This document shows, piece after piece, positions 47,586 to 59,000 of a stretch of 64,000 nt of DNA. The notes below the pieces were generated by a model. That model saw nothing but the letters and a program-made list of their open reading frames with translations, did not search any database and was not told the origin of the DNA. Origin of the DNA: Acanthosoma haemorrhoidale (Eukaryota > Arthropoda > Insecta > Hemiptera > Acanthosomatidae). The stretch is taken from NCBI GenBank assembly GCA_930367205.1, contig OV884011.1, positions 141,605,937 through 141,669,936 of the forward strand, given 5' to 3'. A program made the position numbers and the translations under genes. Numbering within the stretch: the first letter of the stretch is position 1; every line of letters starts with the position of its first letter.

Positions 47586-48913
47586 AAGACCAAGGGATCA
47601 AGATAACCCCTGGATTTTCCATGAGTTTTGAGTGGGAGAAGGTTGCCATGAATAGCAGCATTAGGAAATGGGGTTGGGGTCGTCTTTTCTTTTGATTTAA
47701 ACAGTTCAGGGAATCAAATATGTTAGTTGTGGAAGTTCTCATGAGACTGGGTGTGAAAGTGACAACATAAACATATTTGAGGCAACCGGAGAACAGAAGA
47801 AATCAGGAAAGAAGACAACCCTCCACCCTACATTGAAGAAAATCCATGTTATTATTATTTTTAGGTATATAAAAGTCTCAAACCATAAATGTCAGTATGA
47901 AACATTTTAAATAACATTATGCATTAGGTCCATATTGAGCCCTAATATAAAAACCAATTTAAAACACATAAACATTATAAAATAAACTGTTATTCTTAAT
48001 GATTTTTTATGTAGTGTCCTTTTAACTTTTTTAATAAGAAAGTATTAAAATATTTAAAAAAAAAAAAAAAATCACTACAATACTATCTGATAGTTTGCTT
48101 ATAGAATGAAAATGATGAAGCGGAGACTGTTTAGTAAGTGTTACTTTGAGCTTCCTGCACAAGTCACCCTTGGCAACGCATACCACTAAAAACTGTATCC
48201 ACAACAATGAATAAGAATTATTGCCTTTATCTACAATCAGCCTGCTCTCAATCACATCATGCACAATGAAATATAATCATAATCATAATCACACCCTCTT
48301 TACCGCTGCAAAATGTGAGGAGCTTTCATGTAGATTCTGATCTAGAATTCTCAGCCCTGTGCCCATTGATGTCTCCTTCCCAGTCCATCCCTCTCATGTC
48401 AAAAGCCTCCCCAACCTTTATAATTATATTTGCTCAGACCATCTGAGCAGATGCTTCTCAAACATCTTCTTGGATCGTGGAACTTCCCAATTTTCCTTTA
48501 TGATGACATTCCTTTCATCTAAGTAGCATACCCTTTTACTCTTCTAGTCTTGCATCTCCATAATCTCTTATGTTTGTATTGGCAGTTCATAGTGAGAGAC
48601 AGGACTTCCTGGAATAGGTCAATATGGGCTAGAATATATATTTTTAATTGGCCTTAATAGTATTTTTAGTACTTTCTCTATCTCTTTTTTACCTAATTTT
48701 TTTTTTCTTTTTACTAGATTCAAACACCTATTAGCCGACTTTTGTTCTTTCTTTTATGTAACCCTCTATGCTTTATGCAGTTGGGCTCTGAGATATTTAA
48801 AGTAGCATCTTCCAAATATTCTCTATTTATGCAGTCCCTTCTCTTTGTTCACTTCTCCTGCTAAAACTCATATTTTTTCTTGACAACTAATTTCTATCTG
48901 TTTTCTATTTCAG
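47586..48913. other. Region upstream of the lipase exons
   Basis: The first coding exon of the lipase (start codon and signal peptide) was looked for here and not found; it would have to end in phase 0. The final 200 bp are T-rich, as expected before a splice acceptor. The patch 48290-48600 is less AT-rich and may be a decayed repeat. Confidence 0.4.
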
Positions 48914-51900
48914 TTGGAGATTGTGCGTAAGCACGGCTACCCCGCTGAGGCCCACAGTGTGGTAACCAAAGATGGCTACAAACTGACAATGCACAGGATA
49001 CCCGGAGGACGAGGTAACACTACCAGCAGGGCGAAGAGGGTGGTCTTCTTACAGCACTGCATCCTTTGCAGCTCGGTCGTCTTTGTCATCAATGGTCCTC
49101 AGAAAGCACTTGGTCAGTTCTCAAGGTTCGGCTTGAATTTAAAAATATAAATTTTTATTTATTGTATGGACATTTTATGTTAAGTTGTTAGCTTATTTCT
49201 AGGACTTTCTGGGTTTATCTTAACCTATCTTGGGGTAAAACGCCATTATTACAATAAATACAGGTAGGTAAATACAGTAGGTTAGGAGAAGGTGTAAAAT
49301 CTCATAGAGCTGGATAATGGAGTACTGAATGCTGACTCCTTTGAAAGCAGAGCACATTGCTTAGTTGTAAAAACAGATTTCTTGTAAATTAAATGCAACT
49401 ATTCTTGACAACAGTTCAAATGGCACAAATTTTACACACTGCCATTTTTATAAACATTTTAAATTGTAATCTGCTGCCATGAAGTTAATCTGCAAGAACT
49501 ATGTGTTCTTTCTAAACTTTTCCTTCAGATTATTGTTAAATACTTTTCATTTGAGAATTATTCTGAATATAAGTACTCTTAATTTATGTGGTCAATGCTT
49601 ATATGCAATAAAATAACTTGTTCAATTAAAATATTTAAGGCAAAAATGCTTTTTTATATTTACATTTCCATCAAATGTTTAATGGTATTCTTTGATGCAA
49701 ACTACTGTCTTCAATACTCATTTATGTGATTGGCTTTTATCACAATAACTTAACTATTTTCAGCGTTCGTGCTGGCTGACAAAGGTTATGATGTATGGAT
49801 GGGAAATGCAAGGGGAAGTATTTACTCGAAAAAACATGTTTCTCTTTCAACAAATGATCCAAGATATTGGCAATTCAGGTAAAGATTCTTTTTCTTTTTA
49901 TAAAGTTAAATTATCAAAATCTCCCATACTCAAAATAGATTGGGTCACAAGCTGTGTATTTTTACTACATTATCCAAATAAAAGTTAGTGCACGAAAATA
50001 TCAAGTCTTAATCTGCTGCTAATGTCTTCTTTTTCAGAACCCCCTATTCCTTTATTTGTAAACTGCATCATTAAAATAAAAAGTAAAATAATCACCAAAT
50101 ATCAGATTCTTTCTTAATTACCCTTTAAATGATGTGCATGTTGTGGCTTTGTCTCTGCATGAAACTTGGTCTCAAAACTCCAACCCAATGCTACTAGCTT
50201 CATATTTCCTCTAAATTTAGTTGTTTTAAATGAACCTTCACATACTTAGTCAATCAACAATATAATTATAATCTATTTTAAAGTGAATGAGTTAATGTTT
50301 TGAAATTAAGGTAATTCTATATCATGTATTATTACACTTAGATTAAATTACCCTTTGGAATAAAATTAACCTTTGGAATTATTTTAAGCAGGCCTAATTT
50401 TGATAAAACCTTTTGTTGAACTTGGCCTGGAAATTGCTGATGTTTTCTTTTATTGCAGCTGGCATGAGATGGGTGTTTACGACTTGCCAGCAGAGTTGGA
50501 CTACGCATTGGCAGTATCAGGCAGATCTAAGCTCTACTATATTGGTCATTCTATGGGAACTACAATGATGTATGTCTTGCTGTCAGTAAGACCAGAGTAC
50601 AATGCAAAGATCAGCTTGTTTATCTCGTTATCACCTGTAGCCTACATGTCTCACATAAGGAGTTCTGTGTTCAGGATACTTTATGGGCCACTGGGTGTGA
50701 GTATCTCATAATACATTCCTAAATGGTATAACACTATAAGCGTGATATTGCTCATACTTCCCAAGGGACTTACAATTCTGTACTCAAATATCAATATAAT
50801 TTTAGCTGAGATCAGATTTTATTATCATGCGACTCCAAATCAACTATGGTGAGCCATTCTACTCTGGTTATAAAATGTAATAACCTGTAGATAACCAGCC
50901 CTTCCTAACTCAAATAAATTAGGTTAAACCAAAAAAAGTCATTATGATTTCTCATGTAGTATAAAACATTACACATAAGCATGGCAATTATAGATGTAGG
51001 CTGTCTCCATAGTGTTAGCATGTCTAACTACTAATAGAGAGACCAAAGTAGATTTGAACCAAAGATCTTTTTTTTTATTCAGTGTTTAATCTATGACAGG
51101 AAAGCCAGACAATCATAATCAAGAACCTATCCACTTATATTTATGACAAAAAAAGATTCTCAGTCTGATTTGAGCTCAGAACCTTCAAATCATTTAGAAA
51201 TTAAACTAAGAAGGGATTAAACAAAAAGCATCACAAGCTTCTGACAATTAAATGCTCGAGTTTTAGAAAGTATTTTTACAAATAATTTCTTGAGAATGTA
51301 AACATAACAATCACTACAAATATTTTCTCAAAAAGGATTAAATTTGCAATAATGTACCAAAATCCTCAAGCATTACATATTTTTTGTTTTGTTCCAGCAC
51401 ACACTTATGAAAATGGGTTTTCATGAGTTTATACCACAGAACGAACAAATTACGAAAATGAACAGAGAACTGTGCAAATGGCACTCGACTTTTGGAGCTT
51501 TATGTTCCAATATTTTATTTCTTATAGCTGGGTTCGATTCCCAACAACTCAATCAGGTAACTCCAATATCAAGGTAACATACATACTCCAATATTGAGAT
51601 TATTTTGTACCTTTCAGACTGGTTGATTTTGTTTTTTTAATTTAAACTAGACACTTCTCCCAGTGATATTCGGCCACCTACCTGCAGGAACATCTACCGC
51701 TAGTCTAGTCCACTACGGCCAAAGCATGCAAACTGGTAAATAGTGCTTATTTATTAAAATTTTACCTTTAATTAAATTCATACCACAACTCAACTAAAAA
51801 TGTTTTAATGTATCAGTACAAACCAGCCTGTATGCATTCTGGCTATACAGGATTAAGAAAAATAAAATTATTTATAAATCAGGATGACTCATCATGATTT

Positions 51901-53186
51901 CTTATATCATGTTATATTTAAAGTTTCATTTATTTTAATTATGATAAATTATAAATTGAAAATGAATTCTTTATTATATCTAGGTGACTTCCGAATGTTC
52001 GATTATGGCCCTGAAGAAAACAGGCTTGTCTATAACACTAAAACCCCACCACATTACAATATTGGGAACATTACTGCACCATCAGCATTTTTCACAGGTG
52101 CTAATGATTTACTAGCTGTTCCGACTGTAAGTATCAATAGCTTTGATTTATTGGGTATCATTGCAATAATTCAAAAATTTTACTATTATAAATTATAAGT
52201 CCTGAAACCGACGGGAGAGACTACTTTTTTTCAGATGTGAGACAATTGTTTTTCGTCTATTTAATGTATGTTCTATGGCAGAGGTCATAAATATGATTCA
52301 ATTGATATTAAATTAAATTGATATATTAAATTTATGGCACAAAATACACTGATAAGTTTTTAGTTAATGTTTGATAACAGTAAGTATGAGAAAAAAAAAA
52401 CGTGAAAAAATCAGGCATGTAATGCCAACTTTTTATGATTTCATCTAGTCCCACCTTAGAAGATATTGATTGAGATGTTTTGATTTTTTCCTCATGGTTA
52501 AAAACACAGAAACACAAAAATTATTATTTTGAAGATATTCTCAAAAGTATAGTTTTGGCCAAAAAAATGGCATATTCAATAATTCCAAGTCTGTTTTAAT
52601 AAAAAAATTTCACGTTATTGCTTTAGCTATTTAATTGCTTTTCTATCTGTTAAAAATGTGATTCTCAGTAGGAAAGATGGTTTAAATGAATTATTTATGG
52701 TCAAAAATACCAACTAGACATCGGATATCTCTTGATATTGTCCTTAATTTTGTTTATATATATTTCCAAAAATATAATTTATTTTATAATTGATGAAAAA
52801 AAGTTTGGTAGCCATTAAAAAAAATTAATCCAATATGTAAAAAATAGTGAAGTGATTGATCCTCGGAGCAAGTAGTAACATCAGCTGTGGTGTGAAATGT
52901 TACAAAACAAAATAATGGGTTTCACTAACTGATAATAGAACATGTAATGCAACTTGACTGAAATCTATGCAATAATTGTGTTAATTAATTTACAATTTTA
53001 CATTTATATTTTGTTAATTTAATTTATATTTTGAAGGATGTAAATAAACTAATCAGAAGAATGCCAAATTTGGTAATGTCCTACAAAGTACCATTCGCAG
53101 CGTTTAATCACATGGATTTCCTCTTCGCCAATGATGCCATGAACCTTTTATATAAGAAAGTATTCAAAATACTTAAAAAATATTAA
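48914..53186 (+). CDS. Acid/gastric-type triacylglycerol lipase, 5' end missing
   Basis: Seven exons, all with GT..AG borders and consistent phase: 48914-49112, 49764-49878, 50459-50696, 51398-51556, 51651-51735, 51984-52126 and 53037-53186 (TAA). They encode 362 residues of an alpha/beta-hydrolase of the insect acid lipase family, which splits ester bonds of neutral lipids, usually in the gut, outside the cell or in lysosomes. Visible marks: KHGYPAEAHSVVTKDGYKLTMHRIP at the start of the domain (exon 1), DVWMGNARG (exon 2), nucleophile Ser136 in GHSMG (exon 3), Asp307 in GANDLLA (exon 6) and His338 in NHMDF (exon 7), so the triad is complete. Odd point: the oxyanion motif, usually QHGLL, reads QHCIL (Cys49, codon TGC where GGC is expected). 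About 40-60 N-terminal residues including the signal peptide must lie upstream, since the first exon seen begins at an acceptor. Confidence 0.93.
51005..51065 (+). mobile_element. Degenerate tRNA-derived SINE in a lipase intron
   Basis: TAGTGTTAGCATGTCTAAC resembles a tRNA A box and anticodon stem, CTACTAATAGAGAGACC continues in tRNA-like order, and GTAGATTTGAACC sits where the B box should be but is poorly kept. It lies in the intron between lipase exons 3 and 4. Too degenerate to be a working tRNA gene. Confidence 0.35.
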
Positions 53187-53242
53187 TTAGTCAACATTGC
53201 CATTGATATTATCACTTGTATAGAATTTGATACTGTTATGTA

Positions 53243-53248
53243 AATAAA
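53243..53248 (+). terminator. Polyadenylation signal of the lipase gene
   Basis: AATAAA begins 57 bases after the lipase stop codon, followed by AT-rich text. This is a typical distance for a short 3' untranslated region. Confidence 0.6.
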
Positions 53249-55680
53249 TTGTAAAATATATTAGTTAGTAAGATAGTTATAACTTTTATTCATTAAATTC
53301 TAAGATTAAGATAAGTCTATGTAAAAACTTGAGTCTTTTGAAATTAATTTATTGCCTTAAAATGAAAGAAAAAGATTAGTTAAAATAAAAAAAACCAACA
53401 ACATTTTATCTTGAGATTAATAATAAGTAACTTGTATTTAATTCATGAATTTGTTTAAGAATATAAGTAAGACTTCTTGCATTTTTTTTTATCCCTTTAA
53501 GTAAGCTCTCAGCAGATGCTTGCCTTCCTGCTAATACAATTCATACTGTCTTTCCTTCTTTTCTTTTTCTTATAAATGAGGAAATAAATTGGAATATTGT
53601 GGCTTAGGGATTACTAACGCATTTAAAAAAAAAAAACTTGTTAAACATCAAGATAAATTTTGGAATTTTTCAAAAACAAAATATCTCAAACGTTAAATTT
53701 TCTGAAATTTCTCTACTAGTTAATGATAACATGTTATTCTAATTAAAATAAAATTATCAGCTATTGAGCTTTAAACAATGTTAATTTGCTGTAAACATAC
53801 CTAGTTTAAATAATTTAAACTGCTCTCAGGTAGTGAATAGGGTTTATAATAATTTTAGTTGTACTTCCTGTGATTGTAAGATTAATTTTAAATACGATGA
53901 GATGTATATTTATTTATTATTAAAAATCAAAGCCTGATAGATTATTTTCTTTTTTTGTTTGTGAAACCGATTTTGTGTCATTTCAATTCAATTTGTATTT
54001 TTAATGGTATATTAAATTATAAATAAATTAAAAAAAATTCAAGTGGACCAATGCATTTTTGTGCCAATATTTGTAATCATATTTCACAATTTATTTAAAT
54101 AATTAATATCTATTTTAATATTTCTCTTGTCTATATCATTGGTACCTTCAACTTTTTCAACAGGGGTGCTTGTTTGGGGCTCTAGTTGCTCCTACTGGTC
54201 TTCTTTCTACCTTCTAGCTGTAGTTTATCAAATTTCAATTCCTATTCTCCTGGTCAGCTTAGAGTCTAGAATTATTCTTATGAGGCTTGCTCCAAAAATT
54301 CTAGAATTTTAGAGAATGATTTCCTCATAGCCAATTGAAATGGCCCCATAAGTAACTAAATATAACTCCCAGTATTCTTGGCATAAAATATTTTTACCGG
54401 GTTTATTTTTAAAAGTTGGTAATTTCTTAATAAATTGTACAGCTGTGAAGTTATTCCGAGCTGGAAGGGAGAGGCTGTATTTTCAAACCAGTATGGGATT
54501 ATTTGTAAGTTTGAACGCATTATCCATGTTAACTGTAGAAAATATGATCCAAATGAGCTGAAATTTTAAAGGTATATTCACCAATAAACTATATTACACT
54601 GCATACATTTCAATTAATACATAAAAAGGAAAGGATGCGATTATTCAATGTGAAAAAGTCAATCCCGGATCTCATATCTGACCAGGTTCTCTCTTAGTTG
54701 TAAGCTTTGTCTTCACAGCTCAGCACCTATTTTAGCTTTAAAGTTCCAAATTTTTCCCCATGGATAAAGAAGCACTTAAGAGGGTATCATAAAAATAAAT
54801 TCAAAGCTAATACCAAAAATAAGTTTAAAGGGCTAACAATAGAAATTGAGTACATAATATTGTTTGACACAATTTAAATCAGTTTGTTTTGGTCAAAATA
54901 AGAAGATTGTTTAACAGACAAAATGAAGTGTTTTCAGTCATAAATACCAAGTCTTATTGTCTAGTAAGAAGGAAGAGTCCTGAAACTGCACATATACCAT
55001 CTCCCCTTATTTTTTCATCACTTAGTTTAAATACATTTAAAAAATGACATTTGGTAGATAATTGTTTAACAGAATTTTGGTAATTCTTAAAATAATGACA
55101 CTAAACTCGTGTATAAAGGCTTTAAAATAAGCCTGGTATAATGTAATAAAGGAAACAAAATGAAATTAAAAACAATGACTTATATGGCATTTTTACTTCA
55201 TAATTTAAAAACTTGAACAGATTTTGAAAATATTGTTATAAAACATATACATAAACCCAGTATAAAGTATTTCATAAATACATAGCTTATGTTTTTATAT
55301 AACTAAAATATATTCATAAGAAGGATAGATTTTTTTGTCCAATACAAAAGAAAATTATTGTTTATATCACTAATTAAATGTGCAACCACTTAAATTTACA
55401 TGATATTAAAATTTATTTAGGATTGTAAAACAACTTACAAAATAAAACAATATTTTTTTAAAACTCCAATGTCACAATGTAAAAGTACACATATTTCAAA
55501 AATATTACTTTAAGGTCATAATTAAGAATAATACCTACAAATTCAAATAAAGCAGAAAAAATTACAGTTTTTATTTTAAAATGTCTTCCTTTGTCTCTAG
55601 CTAACATTGTTCTGACATTTGCTATCATGATTTAGTTATATAAACTGAATATAAATGACTTAACAATTATTGTCTATTTA
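53249..55680. other. Space between the convergent lipase and reductase genes
   Basis: AT-rich, with no supported exon on either strand. Part of it may be 3' untranslated sequence of either gene. Confidence 0.4.
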
Positions 55681-55837
55681 CACCTAAGGTTGTTTGAGCT
55701 TTACCCTCTCCAAAATATTCTTTTTATTGACAATATATCATATACTGTCAACTTTTCAATGAGGATTGTCTATAGAAGATATTTTGTTGATAAAAAGAAT
55801 ATTTTGAAGAGGCTAAAGCATGAACAACCCAAAGTGG
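55681..55837. repeat. Long-armed hairpin (inverted repeat) between convergent genes
   Basis: Arms 55681-55737 and 55779-55837 are near-complementary over about 50-57 bp, with a perfect run CAAAATATTCTTTTTAT in the middle and a loop of about 40 bases. The pairing reads through GGTTGTT, GCTTTA, CCTCT and the perfect run with single mismatches between. It lies 216 bp past the stop codon of the fatty acyl-CoA reductase, so it may be in that gene's 3' untranslated region. It could be a miniature foldback transposon or the source of a hairpin RNA. Confidence 0.85.
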
Positions 55838-56052
55838 AAATATATATACATAAATGTCTCTTTTGAAATATTGATAATACCTTGGAAAATAATATTATAC
55901 AAAAATTATTTTAATGTTAGAGATTATTATCATTAATACAATCAAAATTGAGAACTAGAAAAGTTATTTAATTATGAATAACAGATGATATTATATAATA
56001 GTATGTATTCACGTGATTATTTCAATCTAATAATGTTTGCTCAACTGTGTTT

Positions 56053-59000
56053 TTACCCTTTGTAGAAATACTTGTAAGCTGCATAGCCAATGAAGAACTG
56101 AATTGATGTCTTGGATATTTTGTCAATCCAATACAACCTGTTAAGAAATTAAATATTTTTTCACTCAATATTGACTACAGAAAACATTTAAGAATTCAAT
56201 ATTTTAATAACATCATTTGTTCCATTGTCTTTTACATTATGTATCATTAGCTCTTTTTGTAAGATGAACTGAAAGGGAATCTTTAAATGGAAACAAAATT
56301 AAAGGTTTATTAAGCTTGAATATTATTATTGCTGTTTCAGCTCATACTTGGAAATTCATATAGCTTTTATAGTGTCTTATGATTCAAGATGACTTTAATG
56401 AGGTTCTTATGGGCTTTTTAGCCTTTATGTAATGAAATTAAACTGAAATATAATAATTTTATAAGTTGTAATTAAAATATTCTTTAAAAAACTAATGAGT
56501 TTTTTAATGTTTTAAAAAATAACTTATCTGACAATGTTAAAATAAGATTAATTTATTTTCAAATTTGCAATTTATTTCAACTTTCTTGACCATTTCTGCT
56601 GGGATCAACTCTGCCTCATCAGGGAAATTGTGTAGCATCTTGTATACAGAAGTAGCCAAGTCAGGCTAGCTATATAAATGAAAACAAATAAAGTATGGCT
56701 AGGAAAGTTCTAGCACTGGCCCTAAGCCCCATCACGACCTACAAACTATGATGGCAAATTTGGTAGCCCCTATAGTTTTAATTTTATTTAGTTTTAATTA
56801 ATATTATTTTTTATTAAGTAATCAATAAAAATAATTAGGTCCTGATTAGTTTACCTATTTAACTTTTTTCTTGCTGAGGGTAACATATCATCGGTTTCCT
56901 GGAGCATAAATTTCTTTCCCTTTTTTACGCCCATTTCAATAAATTGTTCAGGTTCTAAATCATCAAAATTATAGTAGAAATCCTTTTTATCCTCTTCTAG
57001 AATTTCTTTTGCAAGACCCAGAAATTTTTCAGTTGAAAAAATCCAAGTTTTAGTTGCAAAATATCTAAGTGCCATCATTGCATTATAGATCCTTATCTGT
57101 ACTTCCAGTAGCCTATATATTATTGAAAGTACTCTTACAAAAATAACCACACTGCATTATTGATTAATTTATTTATAATAATACTAGTTGATCCAAAGAC
57201 CACTAATGTTGCAAATTTTTAATGCACTACAGATTATTTTATTTCTTATTAACTATAATTGCGCATATAACAATAAATATAAATATACAATGCTGAATTG
57301 AAATATTTTAATGATTAAGTGTGTAGTACCACACAGTTAAGGGTTTTGAAGATCTTATTGATAGCCTCCTCTTAATTGATCAAATTTTCATTGAATTATT
57401 ATTCACACAAAAAGTTCTGTTGATTTATAAATGAGTTTGTCACCATTGCTACAACTGTTTTATGTAACTGTTAAAAACTTTTTTGGAGAAATAAATTTCT
57501 TGTGGCCAGACATTTTATATAACTATAAAAGCACCCCCACAAGAATTTTCCCATAAATAGATTATAGATTGATCATTAAAAAAAAAATTAACAATTCAAA
57601 AAAAAAAAATGATTCAATGAGGATGTTTTTTAAAACTTTTCATTAAAATATTTGTTTGTAATTTTTTTTTCTTGCTGAAATATATATGGTATTTGTAGTA
57701 GAACAAGATTACTTACATGGGTTTTTTACCAGTTAATTTTAAAATCAGGTCAATAAAAACGGCTGGTATTAAATGTTTGAGGATAGCTTGATATTTATAA
57801 CATACTTTATTATTGGTTGTTGTATGATTTGGGTACCACAGCATTTCATTTATAGGGTACTTATAATTTAGCTCTTGAGCTATTTTCATCATTTCACCAT
57901 TAGAAATACCTTTTGATCTTGAAGCAGCATTATAGATAGCAACATCTTCAGCTGATGAACTTCGGAAGAAACAAAAATTGATAGATATAAAATAACAAAA
58001 TTAATTCATAATATTGACACATGAAAATTATAAATCTACCAAAATTTTAATTCTAATTATTTTTTTCCTTTTTTTCACTAACTTCATAATGCCATTGAGT
58101 ATGTCAACTCTCCCAATCTTTAAATCTAAACTTTACCCGTTCTTTTTCTCCCTCCAATCTTCATGTACACTTCACATACTCTCTCATACACTTCATAATT
58201 CATCATTATTATCCTGTTTATTTATTTCTCATTTATCCCAGCAACCTCCCATGTGCTTTTCCCCTTTTGTAATAATTATTCATATGTTTCCTTTTTTTTC
58301 TCTCTCCTTATTTATACTTTTTGTTTCAATCTTTTGCAGTTGGTTCCTTTTAGTCATCTCATATGTACATAATTCCTTTAATATTTATAAGCTTATCAAA
58401 TCTGTGAAATGTTAAGTTTGTTTTTTTTGTCAGAAACATTACTATTTTTATCCTTCTTGTTATTCTTTGTAGACAAGGTCCCAGAACGAAGTGTTTTTTT
58501 TCATTTCAATTCAATATAGTTAGTCAGGAAATCAGGAGCTCAATAGGGCAGAGTCGCTATGTCCTTGAAGTAGGTTTGTCATCCCCATAACCATGAAGAA
58601 TAACTACCCCCTGATTGTTATTCAATTAAATTCTTACTGTTTGGAAGCATATTAACTATACTTAATATTTCTACTGTGAGTTCAAAGCTACCAGTGAATT
58701 AATATTTGAGGGAATTTGCATATTTGTTGAAATTTCATCTCAAAAAAAAGTTATTTGGTTTTCATCACAATATGCTTTTATTTCATTTGGAATACTTCTA
58801 TTTTATTTTGAGTACGATTCCACATCATTTCTCATGGTTATATTTGTTTTATTGTCTGTATAAATTGAATTTAATCCTATTAAATAATAAAAAATGCCTG
58901 CATTAGTAGGATCCTACTGATTTCCAGGGCTTTGTGCTACTGTTTAGTACATAAGAGTTTAAATGTTTACTGAACAACCCAGTAAATAGCATATGCTTTT

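Noticed and set aside
51535..51550. Perfect tRNA-like B box (GGGTTCGATTCCC)
   Set aside because: It is coding sequence in lipase exon 4 (AGFDSQQ) and has no A box or tRNA fold around it.
58014..58415. 133-codon plus-strand frame inside a reductase intron
   Set aside because: It is a pyrimidine-rich, low-complexity stretch (Ser, Leu, Phe, Ile), with no domain; a chance frame in intronic DNA.
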